From an uncultured Pseudomonadales bacterium (GTDB lineage: Bacteria > Pseudomonadota > Gammaproteobacteria > Pseudomonadales > Azotimanducaceae), in NCBI GenBank assembly GCA_951813295.1, contig CATOTI010000002.1:3544522-3608521 (forward strand): a stretch of 64,000 nucleotides of DNA, written 5' to 3'. The position numbers and the translations under genes are program-made. The notes below the pieces were generated by a model, which ran no database searches, was not told the DNA's origin, and saw nothing but the letters and a program-made list of their open reading frames with translations. This document shows, piece after piece, positions 8,791-18,231 of this stretch. The stretch's first letter is position 1. The number at the start of each line of letters is the position of its first letter.

Positions 8791-10550
8791 CTACCAGCCG
8801 ATCGCGTAAGCACTCCGCCGCGGATCCGCGCCCGCCGTCATGACGCCGGTCTTCTGGTCGGCGCGGATCGTGCACACGGATCCGGCCCGCCAGTTCCGCT
8901 CCGGCCACCAGTTGACGTCGTGACCGCGCGCCGCGAGCTCATCGCCGACGTGCGGATCGATCGTTGCCTCGAGGTTGAGACGTCCCGGTTCGTAGCGATG
9001 CGGAATCGCGGAGGCAGGCCAGCTCGCGGAGGCGAAGCGCGGTGCCTCGACGGCCGATTGTGGGTCCATGCCGAAGACGAGCTGGTTCACGAGCACTTGT
9101 AGTTGTGCCTGGCCGAGCACTTCGCTGCCGGGAGAGCCGATCGGCATCACGAGCTCACCGGGTTTGATGACGAGCATCGGGTTGGCGGCCATTCGAGGCC
9201 GTCGCCCCGGTCCCACACGCGACGGATGGGATTTGCCCGTGTAGGCCCGCGTGCCCCACATGCAGGTCGTGATACCGGTGCCGGGCACGACGGCGCCGCC
9301 GACCGTTGGATCGCTCGGTGTGGCGGAGAATAGATTGCCGTCGCGGTCGATCACGCAGAAATACGATGTCTCGACACCGTCCATCGATCCGATCGGCGCG
9401 CTGCCGGATGGATCGGGTTGCCAGGGCTCGGGTTCGACGCCTGGTACGATCCCTGGCGCTGGCATGCCGGGGCTCGCTGTGCGGGATATCAGTTCGGCGC
9501 GGCGTTCGAGGTAGTCGTGGGACAACAGGTGATCGAGTGGCACGTCGATGTGTGCTGGATCGCCGAAGTACGCCTCACGGTCCGCTGCGGCGAGCTTCAA
9601 CGATTCGGTCAGCGTGTGAATGTGTGCCCCACTCGAGTGGTCCGTCTCGTCGATGGATGAATGCTCGAGGAGCTTGGCGGCGGCGAGCACCATCGGTCCC
9701 TGGCTCCACGGACCGCAGCCGTAGAGATCATGGCCGCGGAAGGAAACCCGCACCGGCTTCTCGATTTCCGCGCGAAAGGACGCGAGGTCGTCTCTGCGCA
9801 TGAATCCACCGAGGTTCTCCTGTTGCTCGACGATGGCCGCGGCGATATCGCCTTCGTAGAACGCGCGACGGGCCGCTCGGAAACCGGCGGCGCGGTCGCC
9901 GTTTCGAGCGGCGTTCGTTTCTTCCTCCGCGAGATAGGAGAGCGTCGCCGCGAGATCGCGCTGATAGAAAAGTTCACCGACGACGGGCGGTTTGCCGCCG
10001 GGCATGAAGATATCGGTCGTTGAAGGCTCGTCTTTGTAGTCGTTGCGATAGGCATCGAGTACCTCGCGCATGAAGGGATACATCGGAAAACCATCGCGCG
10101 CGAAGCGAATCGCCGCACGGCTGACTTGGGCGAATGACATCGTGCCGAACCGTTCGAGTGCGGTCAGCCAGATATCGGGTGCGGCGGGGACGACCGTGTT
10201 GAGAATTCCGGGCGGCACCCGACCCCCGTGAAGGTCGTTGAAATAGTCTTCGGGCATCGCCTTCGGCCAGGGACCGACACCGACGAAGTTGAGCACCTCG
10301 TTGCGTTCGGCCCGTAGAGCATCGCGGGGGCCACGCCGGCGAAACCGGTCATCTCACTCTCGAGCACGTTGGTCGCGAGACCAACGGCGACGCCTGCGTC
10401 GACCGCGTTGCCGCCAGCTTCGAGAATCTCGAACCCGGCCGTCGACGCCCAGTAGTGCCCGGATACCACCAGGTGGCGCGTCGCCATCACATTGGGTCGA
10501 TGTGGCTTCACGGCGTCCTCCGCTATCGCTCGTAGCCGACGGCCGAACAT
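8791..10550 (-). pseudogene. Gamma-glutamyltransferase-like gene with a frameshift near its 5' end
   Basis: Two overlapping minus frames make one gamma-glutamyltransferase-type Ntn hydrolase. The 5' frame, from ATG 10550, gives RPNVMATRHLVVSGHYWAS and AGGNAVDAGVAVGL, the conserved start of the family. The 3' frame continues EVLNFVGVGPWPKAMPEDYF and runs to 8791, including GVETSYFCVIDRDG with the presumed autoprocessing threonine. The switch falls at about 10300-10306 and is explained by loss of one base. No signal peptide is evident. The protein as encoded would end soon after residue 100. The rest of the frame shows no further damage, so the event is recent or a sequence error. Confidence 0.8.
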
Positions 10551-10592
10551 ACACCACCCGTCGAGGTAGGCTTCTCGCTCTCGAGCCTGAGG

Positions 10593-12284
10593 TTGAAGAC
10601 GTTGACGGTATCGACCTTCTTTCGGCACTTGCTGTGCGTCGCGACGCTCTGGATAGCGAGCAACGTGTGGGCGGAGACCTGCTCGCCGTCAGACGCCGGG
10701 CGTCCGCTCTGGGGTGACCTGCACGTCCATACCGTTTTCTCGATGGACGCGTTCGTCTTCGGCGTGCGACGGACGCCGGACGATGCGTATCGGTTTGCCC
10801 GGGGCGATGCGTACACGCTACCCGACGGGCGCACCGTGAGGCTCGATCGACCGCTCGACTTCGCCGCTGTGACGGATCACGCGGAGTACCTGGCGGTGAC
10901 GAATCGATGCACGTCGAGCGAGGCGGCGGGCGCTTATTGCCGCGCGCTCGATACGGCGAGTCGACGAGGTGATATGTCGGCCTTCTTTGAATTCTTTTTG
11001 CCGGCCGTCTCCAACAACGAACATATCTGCCCGAACGAAGGCGACGTAAGCGAAAACCCGAGCGCTTGCCGGGCCGCGTCGCGGTCGGCTTGGGACGTCA
11101 TCCAGCGCGGGGCGGACGACGCGAACGAACCCTGCGAGTTCACGACCTTCGTCGGTTTCGAGTGGACTGCTTCGCCGGATGTCTTGCACTGGCACCGCAA
11201 CGTTCTTTTCGAGGGCCCGGCGATCACGACACCAATCAATGCACTGGACCATCCGACGCAGGAAGACCTCTGGCGCGAGCTCGAGTCGCGATGCGTCCCG
11301 GCGGCGGGTTGTCGTGCGCTCGCCATTCCGCACAACTCGAACATCGGCATGGGTGGAACGTTTCGTGTCGATGTGAACGATGCGGCCAGCCTCGCCCTTC
11401 GAGCGCGTTTCGAACGTCTCGCGGAGGTTTTCCAGCACAAGGGGCAGAGCGAGTGCTTTCCGGGGGCAGTCTTGAGCGACGACGCGTGTGACTTCGAGAT
11501 CATGCTGCCGGTGCCGGTGATGCGCCGCCAGGCGGCCTCGCCGGGTGAACTGACGGCGGAGGAGTTCGCCGCGACCGCGTCGGGTTACCTGCGCGCCGCG
11601 CTCGCGCGCGGTCTCGCGATCGAAGCGGAAACAGGCGTGAACCCGTTCCGCTACGGCCTCATCGGGTCGACGGATTCCCACACGGCGAGCCCCGGCCACG
11701 TCAGTGAGCGCGATTGGGCCGGTGCCTTCGGCAACGTCGACGACACGTTTGACGAGCAACTGCGGACGCCGCACTACAACCCGGGCGGCCTCGTCGCGGT
11801 ATGGGCTCCGGAGAATACGCGCGGGAGCATCTTCGCGGCACTCGATCGGCGTGAAGCCTATGCGACCTCCGGGCCGCGCATTGGCCTCAGGTTCGATCGC
11901 GTTGTCGGCGAGGGTGCGTGCGGGGCGAATTCGAAGGAGCGTGATCCCATGGGCAGCGTCGTTGTGCTCGGTGACGAGCCGTCCTTCGAGGTGCGCGTGA
12001 CGATGGACCGCGAGCCGATCGAGCGAATCGACATCGTCAAGCTCTTCTACCGTGACGAGCGCGTGAAGCAGCGTATCGTCAGCACGACGAGTGAAGCGCG
12101 CCCGAATTGGTGTTTTATGTGGCGAGACGACGACTACGAGCCAGGTGAGTCCGCGCTTTACTAGGCTCGTGTGCTCGAGCAGCCGAGTTCGCGTTGGAAT
12201 TCGAGGGAAAATGGGGTCGTGACGCTCCGGGAGCGCGCCTGGTCGTCGCCGATCTGGTCGAGAGGAGCTACTCGAGATGAATAA
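10593..12284 (+). pseudogene. Exported DUF3604 protein with in-frame TAG near its C-terminus
   Basis: A TTG start at 10593 opens a frame with a signal peptide (LLCVATLWIASNVWAETC) followed by the family hallmark GDLHVHTVFSMDAF, a TDHAEY motif, an IPHNSN motif and GLIGSTDSHTASPG. These resemble PHP-type metal sites. The frame stops at TAG 12162-12164 after GESALY, but the same frame continues ARVLEQPSSRWNS and RERAWSSPIW to TAA 12282-12284. The other two copies in the window read YYARVL and YYVRVL here, so the TAG replaces a conserved tyrosine. The restored frame overlaps the next gene's ATG at 12277. The exported enzyme's substrate is unknown. Confidence 0.82.
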
Positions 12285-13420
12285 CACGGTGTTGGGTGAG
12301 TTACTGGCCGAACTTCAGCAAGCCGTTTCGTGTTCGCCGGAAGAAGCGAAGCTCCTGGCGCCCGCGAGCTATCGAAGGGAGCCGTTCTTCGAACTCGAGC
12401 GCAAACGGATCTTCGAGACCGAATGGATCTGTGTCGGCCGTACCGACCACCTGCGTGATGCGGGCGACTTTTTCACGACCACTTTTCTGGACGAACCCCT
12501 GGTTGTCGTGCGGCAGGAAGATGGCCGGATAGACTTTCTCGAACGTCTGTCGGCATCGTTACCACACCGTCGCCGAAGGCGTGGGGCACGCATCGGTGTT
12601 CGTCTGTCCGTACCACAAGTGGACCTACAACACGGACGGAACGCTGCGTGGCGCGCCGGGCATGGAGGCCTCGGCGGTCGATCGGTCAGCGTGCCGGTTG
12701 CCGGAGATCAGGACGGAAGTCTGGAACCGGTTCGTCTTCGTCAATCTCGATTCGAACGCGGCGCCCCTCAAACCCGGCCTGAAGAGCCTCGACGACCGTC
12801 TGGCGAACTATGGCATCGATGATTGGGAAGTATCCGCAATCCATGACTCGGCGTGGCAGGGAAACTGGAAGCTTGGTTTCGAAAACGCCATCGAGAGCTA
12901 CCATCACCTGGGCCTGCACCTCGACAGCCTGAACGGGATCATGCCGGCGCTCGGTACGGAGTTCGTTTGCGATGACGGAACGTGGGGGCTGCATCGAACG
13001 CCGTATACCGAGGCCTACACGCACCAGACGGAACTGGTCGTGCCGAACCTCGCGAAGGCCTTGGGGCCCGTCGACGCCGGGGCGTTGAACGTCTTCTGGA
13101 TCTATCCATCTTTCGTCTTGCCGATGACGCCGACGTTCGGGAACTTCCTGTCGTTCATGCCCGTGAGTACTGCCGAGACGCGTGTCTATACGGGCCTTTG
13201 TGCACCCGATGAGGCGCGTACCACGAGCAGCGTGAGCGACGATGCGTTCAACGAGCAGGCACAAGCGTCACTCGAGCACATCAACGAAGAAGATCGCGGC
13301 GGGATGGAGAAGATCCAGGCTGCATCGCATTCGCGGTTCGCGGGTCGTGGTCCGATGAGCCCGCTCGAACTCGGCGTGCTCTACTTCCACCGTTACCTCG
13401 CCGGCAAGCTTGCGGTCTGA
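12277..13420 (+). pseudogene. Rieske aromatic-ring-hydroxylating oxygenase alpha subunit, frameshifted
   Basis: The frame from ATG 12277 gives RREPFFELERKRIFETEWIC, typical of Rieske oxygenase alpha subunits, but shifts at about 12541. Removing one base there restores NVCRHRYHTVAEG and FVCPYHKWTYNTDG, the complete CxH/CxxH iron-sulfur site. Downstream, ENAIESYHHLGLH supplies the mononuclear iron histidines. The repaired protein would have about 380 residues, the usual length. Overlap with the 3' end of the DUF3604 gene suggests they were translated together, and an NTF2-like protein lies head-on downstream. No ferredoxin or reductase gene is near. As sequenced, translation from 12277 gives a non-functional product. 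Confidence 0.82.
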
Positions 13421-13421
13421 G

Positions 13422-14054
13422 TCATTCCGCGAGGCCTCGATCGGCCGCGCTCAACCCGTGAAAACCGGCCCAGAGGTCGTCCATTGCCGGCCGGTCGGGG
13501 CGGTGGTTCAGGATCTCGAAAAATAGATTCCCCGGATCGTCGTTGCCGCGGCGCCCGCGTAACGGTGCGTTGACCGTGCCCATGGCGCTCTGAATGTCGA
13601 GTGTATGAACCCAGCGGTCGAGGTCCCCGGCGATCACGCGGTGCAGGATTCGCCACTCGCCATCGCGCTTCTCCCAGACGTCCAGATAGCGTCCATCGTG
13701 AAGGAAGTCGGTGAAGCCGCCCTCGTGTCCGAGCCGGTGGACGACGTGCCACTGTGACGTCGTCGCGCATCGATCACCGTCGAACTGAAAACGAGTATTC
13801 GTGATCGAGTGCATGCTGGAGTCGACCGCCTGCAGACAGGGAATGACGTACTCGGCGAACTCCATAGCGTTGCCCGCGAAGAATCCGTGATCGTCATAGC
13901 CTTCCGGCCAATAACAGGATTTCAGCATCTCGAGGTCGCAGCGATCGACCGCCTGGCAATAGCGGTGAATGCCTTCGCGGATCGCTTCACGGTCTTTGAG
14001 TTCCGTAAGCTCGGCCTCGAGTGCTTCGAGCCTCGCTTCGAGTTCTGCCGTCAT
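13422..14054 (-). CDS. NTF2/SnoaL-like protein
   Basis: A 210-residue cytosolic protein starting with a helical region rich in Glu/Leu (EARLEALEAELTELKDREAI) that leads into REGIHRYCQAVDRCDLEMLKSCY. This is the usual first helix of the SnoaL-4/NTF2 fold, followed by HSITNTRFQFDGDRCATTSQWHV and YLDVWEKRDGEWRILHR. Such domains act as isomerases, dehydratases or small oxygenase subunits, and many occur near Rieske oxygenases. It converges on the Rieske gene with one base between the stops. AAAGGG lies ahead of its ATG. The exact role is unknown. Confidence 0.78.
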   Translation of the reverse strand: MTAELEARLEALEAELTELKDREAIREGIHRYCQAVDRCDLEMLKSCYWPEGYDDHGFFAGNAMEFAEYVIPCLQAVDSSMHSITNTRFQFDGDRCATTSQWHVVHRLGHEGGFTDFLHDGRYLDVWEKRDGEWRILHRVIAGDLDRWVHTLDIQSAMGTVNAPLRGRRGNDDPGNLFFEILNHRPDRPAMDDLWAGFHGLSAADRGLAE

Positions 14055-14067
14055 GAGGTTTTCCCTT

Positions 14068-14589
14068 TCATTGCGTTCGTTGCGGGCTGTCGTATCTGCC
14101 GGTTGCGATGAGCATGCGCGCCAGACGAACGAAGATGATCGCGCTCGCGAGCAGTAGGACGCCGATACCGACCGCGTAACCGAACGACGGTGACGCGTAC
14201 CAACCGACGACGTTGGCGAAAATCGGGAGGTGAAAAAACACCGTGGCGAAAGAGATCTCGAACACCAACGCCGAACGAGTCTGCTGGGTGCGTTCCCTGA
14301 CCCCGTTCGCGAAGTCGACGACCCAGACGACGAGCAAGATAGCGCTCCCGATCCGCCAATCGATCGGTTCGAGGGATAACCCGTAACCGATGATCAACGG
14401 TGTGACCGAGGCGATCAGAAGGATCGTCGGTACATGCAGGAGGCCCGCCGCGATGTCCCTCACGGGACCGTCGCGCAGGCGCTGGTCGCTGAGCGTCATG
14501 ATGACGGCGGAGAAAGCGAGAAATCCCAACGCGAGCTCCGCACAGAGCTCGAGGAGGCTCGAGATGTCGGCCACGTCATTTCTCGGCAT
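14068..14589 (-). CDS. Hypothetical integral membrane protein
   Basis: From ATG 14589 the product has 173 residues with about five hydrophobic segments: LELCAELALGFLAFSAVIM, VPTILLIASVTPLIIGYGL, GSAILLVVWVVDFANGV, ATVFFHLPIFANVVGWY and AVGIGVLLLASAIIFVRL. I do not recognise a family. It is divergent from the DUF3604 lipoprotein gene and lies 13 bp upstream of the NTF2-like gene on the same strand, so the two may share a transcript. ATG 14598 is an alternative start. An extension further upstream would run back across the neighbouring gene and is unlikely. Confidence 0.6.
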   Translation of the reverse strand: MPRNDVADISSLLELCAELALGFLAFSAVIMTLSDQRLRDGPVRDIAAGLLHVPTILLIASVTPLIIGYGLSLEPIDWRIGSAILLVVWVVDFANGVRERTQQTRSALVFEISFATVFFHLPIFANVVGWYASPSFGYAVGIGVLLLASAIIFVRLARMLIATGRYDSPQRTQ

Positions 14590-14641
14590 TAAAAGCATTA
14601 GCCTAGCAAGCTCGCGCGATGGCGCGGTCGAGGAGGAAACG

Positions 14642-16522
14642 ATGAAGGGTCGAACGTTCGCGATGGTCGCGGCTCTGGTTTTGCTTGTGGGGTGTACGGA
14701 CCCCGACGACGTCCCCGCGACGCACCTCTCGCTTCCACCACCGTCAGTAGAGGACGCACCGTCGGCGGCGGTTGAGCGGTTCCCCGAAAGAACGGCGCTC
14801 TTTGGTGACCTGCACGTCCATACGAGCTGGTCGGGTGATGCGTACTCGGGAGGCAATCGCCTTGGCCCGAATAGCGCATATCGGTTCGCCAAGGGTGAGA
14901 AGGTCGAATTGCAGAACGGATCGGAAGCGCAGCTGCACGTGCCTCTCGATTTCGTTGCGCTGACGGATCATGCCGAAGGCTTTGCCGGTCACCTGGCGTG
15001 CACGACGCCGGGCGAGCCGGAGTTCGAGCGCGAGCAATGCCGCGCCATGCGTGCCGGTGACATCGACCAGGAAACGATGCTCAGCCAAGCGTTCGAAATT
15101 GCCGGGATTCGTCCGATGCCGCGCGGCCAGGGCGCGTGTCCGGATGCGTCTCGATGTCAGTCACTCGAGCGATCGACCTGGCAACGTGTTCAGGATGTCG
15201 CGAATGCCCACAACGAGCCGGGGCGGTTCACGGCATTGATCGGCTATGAGTTTTCGGCGCTGCTTTCGTCTTTTGGGATGTTGCATCGCAACGTGATTTT
15301 TCGTGGAACCGACGTGACGCCGCATGCGATCTCCGCGGTCGACGTGACCGATCAGAAGGATTTCTTCCGTCAGCTCGACCATGCCTGTCAGGCACCGTGT
15401 GACGTCCTCACCATTCCGCACAACACCAACTACTCCTGGGGCATGACGTTCTCGCGCACTGCCGAGGACGGTTCGTCCTACAGCGACACGGATCTTGAAC
15501 GGCGCGCAAGAATCGAACGCGTGTTCGAGGTCACCCAGCAGAAAGGGACATCGGAATGCCAGATCAGTGTCGGCGCGGCCGACGAAGACTGTAACTACGG
15601 CATCCTCTTTCCGGCGTGTGAAGACGACGACGACGCCAAGCGTTGCATCCGCAAATCCTCGCTCTACCGCAACGTGCTGCTCGACGGCCTGGTATTGGGT
15701 GAGGAGCGGCAGATCAATCCCTACAAGCTCGGCGTCATCGGTTCGACCGACACGCACATGTCGGATCCAGGCAATGCCGCGCCCGCGATCCCGCCCCTGT
15801 TCGAACCGGCCGAAGGGTTGGGTTTCGCCGTCGATCGCCTGCTCGCACAGGAGCACCTGGTGATCGGCCCGATTCGCAAACTCTCGCCGGGCGGTCTGGC
15901 GGGCGTCTGGGCCCAGTCGAACACCCGCACTGACATCTTCGATGCGCTTCAGCGGCGCGAAGTGTTTGGTACGAGCGGCCCCCGGATTCGCATCCGCTTT
16001 TTTGCGGGCGATCTCCCCGCGGATATCGTCGATCACGCCGATCCGGTGGCGCTTGCCTACGAACGTGGGGTGCCGATGGGCGGTGATCTGGATGGCACGT
16101 CGAGCCCGACGTTCTGGGTCTGGGCGAGTCAGGATCCGGCGGACGCGCCGATCGATCGGATCCAGATCGTCAAAGGTTGGACGGAGAACGGTGAAGAGTT
16201 CCAGCGCGTTTGGGACGCGGTTTGCTCCGGTGGTCGGGAAGCGGGCGCCGACGGTCGGTGTCCGCCGACGGCTGCGTCAGCGGATCTGGAGACCTGCGCG
16301 CCGATCGGGTCAGCCGGTGCCCGTGAACTCCGGACCAGTTTCGTCGATCCCGAGTTCTCGGCGGATCGCGCGGCGTTCTACTACGCCAGGGTGCTGACCG
16401 ACCCGCGATGTCGGTGGACGACCCTGCTTGCCTTGAGCGCAGGCTCCGAACTGCCCGACGATCTGCCGGTGTTGGTGCAGGAGCGCGCGTGGTCTTCGCC
16501 GATCTTCTCGGCTACGCGGTAG
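14642..16522 (+). CDS. DUF3604 lipoprotein
   Basis: A 626-residue protein with a lipoprotein signal (VAALVLLVGCTDP, lipobox cysteine near residue 17) and a good ribosome binding site (GAGGAGGAAACG) before ATG 14642. It carries the family signature FGDLHVHTSWSGDAYSGGNR, LTDHAEGFAG, TIPHNTNYSWG and GVIGSTDTHMSDPG. The C-terminus is intact (AAFYYARVLTDPRCRWTTLL then QERAWSSPIF). The HxH, DH and DxH groups resemble PHP-type metal sites, so a metal-dependent hydrolase in the cell envelope is plausible, but the substrate is unknown. It is divergent from a small membrane protein gene. Confidence 0.88.
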   Translation: MKGRTFAMVAALVLLVGCTDPDDVPATHLSLPPPSVEDAPSAAVERFPERTALFGDLHVHTSWSGDAYSGGNRLGPNSAYRFAKGEKVELQNGSEAQLHVPLDFVALTDHAEGFAGHLACTTPGEPEFEREQCRAMRAGDIDQETMLSQAFEIAGIRPMPRGQGACPDASRCQSLERSTWQRVQDVANAHNEPGRFTALIGYEFSALLSSFGMLHRNVIFRGTDVTPHAISAVDVTDQKDFFRQLDHACQAPCDVLTIPHNTNYSWGMTFSRTAEDGSSYSDTDLERRARIERVFEVTQQKGTSECQISVGAADEDCNYGILFPACEDDDDAKRCIRKSSLYRNVLLDGLVLGEERQINPYKLGVIGSTDTHMSDPGNAAPAIPPLFEPAEGLGFAVDRLLAQEHLVIGPIRKLSPGGLAGVWAQSNTRTDIFDALQRREVFGTSGPRIRIRFFAGDLPADIVDHADPVALAYERGVPMGGDLDGTSSPTFWVWASQDPADAPIDRIQIVKGWTENGEEFQRVWDAVCSGGREAGADGRCPPTAASADLETCAPIGSAGARELRTSFVDPEFSADRAAFYYARVLTDPRCRWTTLLALSAGSELPDDLPVLVQERAWSSPIFSATR

Positions 16523-16540
16523 CGACCGTCACCTGATCGA

Positions 16541-16939
16541 TCAGACGGCCGTGGCCGCGAGGCCGAAGAGCCAGAGGCAGCATCCCCAGCCGACCAGGAA
16601 AACGACGGTGCGGAGCTTGTCGAGGTCGGCGATGTAGAGGATCGCGTGCGCGATCCGGGCGACGATGAAGATCATGGCGGCGATCGATGAAAGCTCGGGG
16701 TCAGCGCCCGCCAGGTGGGCGACGACGACCGCCGCTGTGAACATGGCGACGGCTTCCCACGCGTTGGCTTGCGCCGAGTACGCGCGCGCCCCGGCGCCCG
16801 TCAGCTCCGGCAATTGGTCGGCGCGCCAATTCTTGTTGTCGACGACGCCGAGTTGTTTCTGGCGTTGGAAGGCACCGAAACCCGCCAGCGCGTAGGGAAT
16901 GAGCAGCATGATCAGAACGGACCAGAAGGGAACGGTCAT
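16541..16939 (-). CDS. MAPEG family membrane protein
   Basis: The ATG at 16939 has GGAG eight bases upstream and gives a 132-residue protein with four hydrophobic segments. FGAFQRQKQLGVVDNKNWRA, then GAGARAYSAQANAWEAVAMF and IVARIAHAILYIADLDKLRT match the MAPEG (membrane-associated eicosanoid/glutathione metabolism) family, where the asparagine and glutamate in the second helix are conserved. Bacterial members may have glutathione transferase activity in the inner membrane. It follows the clusterless Rieske gene by 80 bp on the same strand and may be the last gene of that operon. Confidence 0.78.
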   Translation of the reverse strand: MTVPFWSVLIMLLIPYALAGFGAFQRQKQLGVVDNKNWRADQLPELTGAGARAYSAQANAWEAVAMFTAAVVVAHLAGADPELSSIAAMIFIVARIAHAILYIADLDKLRTVVFLVGWGCCLWLFGLAATAV

Positions 16940-17019
16940 GGGCAGATCTCCAGGTTCGAGTCCGTATTTAAGCGACTTCACTCATGGTTTGTCTCTCGCC
17001 GCGGCGGCGACGATTTGAG

Positions 17020-18231
17020 CTAGCCGGGGTTTGCTGTCATGCACTCGAGCACCCATTGGCTGAACCGATAGTGCATCTCGTCCCAGCGTGCGGAGTAATA
17101 CTGACTCTCGAATGCGGGTGAATTCCGGGCGCGCTGGACGGCCTCGGTGATCCGGCCGTCTTCCGCGCCCGCGATGGCGAATCCTGCGGCGAACTGCGCA
17201 CGTGCTTCGAGCAATCCCGGATCGGCTGCGGCTGCCTTCTGATAGAACTGCGCGCGCTGGTTTTCGGTCCGTGCCGGGGCGCGGGGATTGCTGATGATCA
17301 GATGGATGAGGTTCGCGAAGACCCCCATGTGCAAGTTCGGTAGGAAGGAGCCGAAGTAGCCGTATTCGATCGGCATCTGGGGATCCTTCTCGACCCTAGG
17401 AAACGGAATGTCGCCGTAGGTCGACGGGAAGTCGTCTTCACGGTACTTCAGTGCGAGAAAGCGACCGTCGACGAAGTCTTCGCAGGTCTTCGTTCCGTCG
17501 GGGCGCATGCGGGGCACTTCGTTGGAGCGATCGTAGATGTCGTGTACGAACGCTTCGTGGAGCACGTTGATGCCCCAATTCTCCGCATGGGTCTTCCAGT
17601 TCGTTTCGAGCACTTCTTCCTGTAGTAGCGGTTCGCCTTCGGCGTCCCGCGCGATGCGCAAACCGGCGACGTCCCACGCCTGGAGCTCGTTCGCGAGCGG
17701 TGCGATCGCGTTAGCGAAGGGTCCCGCCGTATTGCTTACGTTGACGAACACCACGGGCCCCCAGGTCGCGAGAGCGACGCGGGCGAGGTTGGCCGGTCGG
17801 TCACCGAGAGCGTCCAGATCCGCACCTGTCGGATTGCCGGCCCAGTACGGTACCGCGAGAAGCTCGCCTTCGAGGTTGTAACGCCAGCCATGGTAGGGCG
17901 TGACGATTTCGTCTAACTCTGTTGCGGGATCTAGAACCGCGGGGCAGCCGTCGTAGGGCACGATGTTGTGGAATCCGCGCAGCCGGCCGTCTTCACCGCG
18001 CACGAGAAGCAGTGGCATCCCGGCAAGATCGACCGGCAATACGTCGCCGGGGTTGGCCACGAGTTCGTGGAACGAAACAGCACACCACTGGTTGGCGAAC
18101 ACCCGTTCGCGCTCGGCTTCGGCGAAAGCAGCCGATGTGAACGCCTGCCGGGGAAGCGTTCGCGCCACCTCGATCGGTGCGCGAATCGCCGCACAGACGT
18201 CAGCCGTCAGGATCGTGTCGATTTCGTTCAT
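17020..18231 (-). CDS. Rieske oxygenase alpha-subunit homologue lacking the iron-sulfur ligands
   Basis: A 403-residue protein with the overall pattern of Rieske ring-hydroxylating oxygenases: AFAEAERERVFANQWCAVSF, then a Rieske-like stretch, then the catalytic part. Where the family has NVCRHRGCP this protein reads NIVPYDGCP (residues 89-97), and the later CPYHGW is TPYHGW (111-116). Three of four [2Fe-2S] ligands are thus V91, Y93 and T111; only H114 stays. NWKTHAENWGINVLHEAFVH keeps an H-x4-H pair (225, 230), but the usual bridging acid is missing. The frame is clean, so it looks selected. It abuts the upstream intact Rieske gene (TAA then ATG), suggesting a subunit or regulatory role. Function is unknown. 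Confidence 0.85.
   Translation of the reverse strand: MNEIDTILTADVCAAIRAPIEVARTLPRQAFTSAAFAEAERERVFANQWCAVSFHELVANPGDVLPVDLAGMPLLLVRGEDGRLRGFHNIVPYDGCPAVLDPATELDEIVTPYHGWRYNLEGELLAVPYWAGNPTGADLDALGDRPANLARVALATWGPVVFVNVSNTAGPFANAIAPLANELQAWDVAGLRIARDAEGEPLLQEEVLETNWKTHAENWGINVLHEAFVHDIYDRSNEVPRMRPDGTKTCEDFVDGRFLALKYREDDFPSTYGDIPFPRVEKDPQMPIEYGYFGSFLPNLHMGVFANLIHLIISNPRAPARTENQRAQFYQKAAAADPGLLEARAQFAAGFAIAGAEDGRITEAVQRARNSPAFESQYYSARWDEMHYRFSQWVLECMTANPG

Noticed and set aside
5098..12164. Recoding of TAA or TAG as sense codons
   Set aside because: Other intact genes in the window end with TAA and TAG at natural positions, and the two in-frame stops are different codons, so recoding is not needed.
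10818..12287. 489-codon open frame on the minus strand opposite the DUF3604 gene
   Set aside because: It is the antisense shadow of a high-GC gene; its translation is rich in Arg/His with no family motif. Similar long shadows, for example at 24920-26467 and 37880-39184, were rejected for the same reason.
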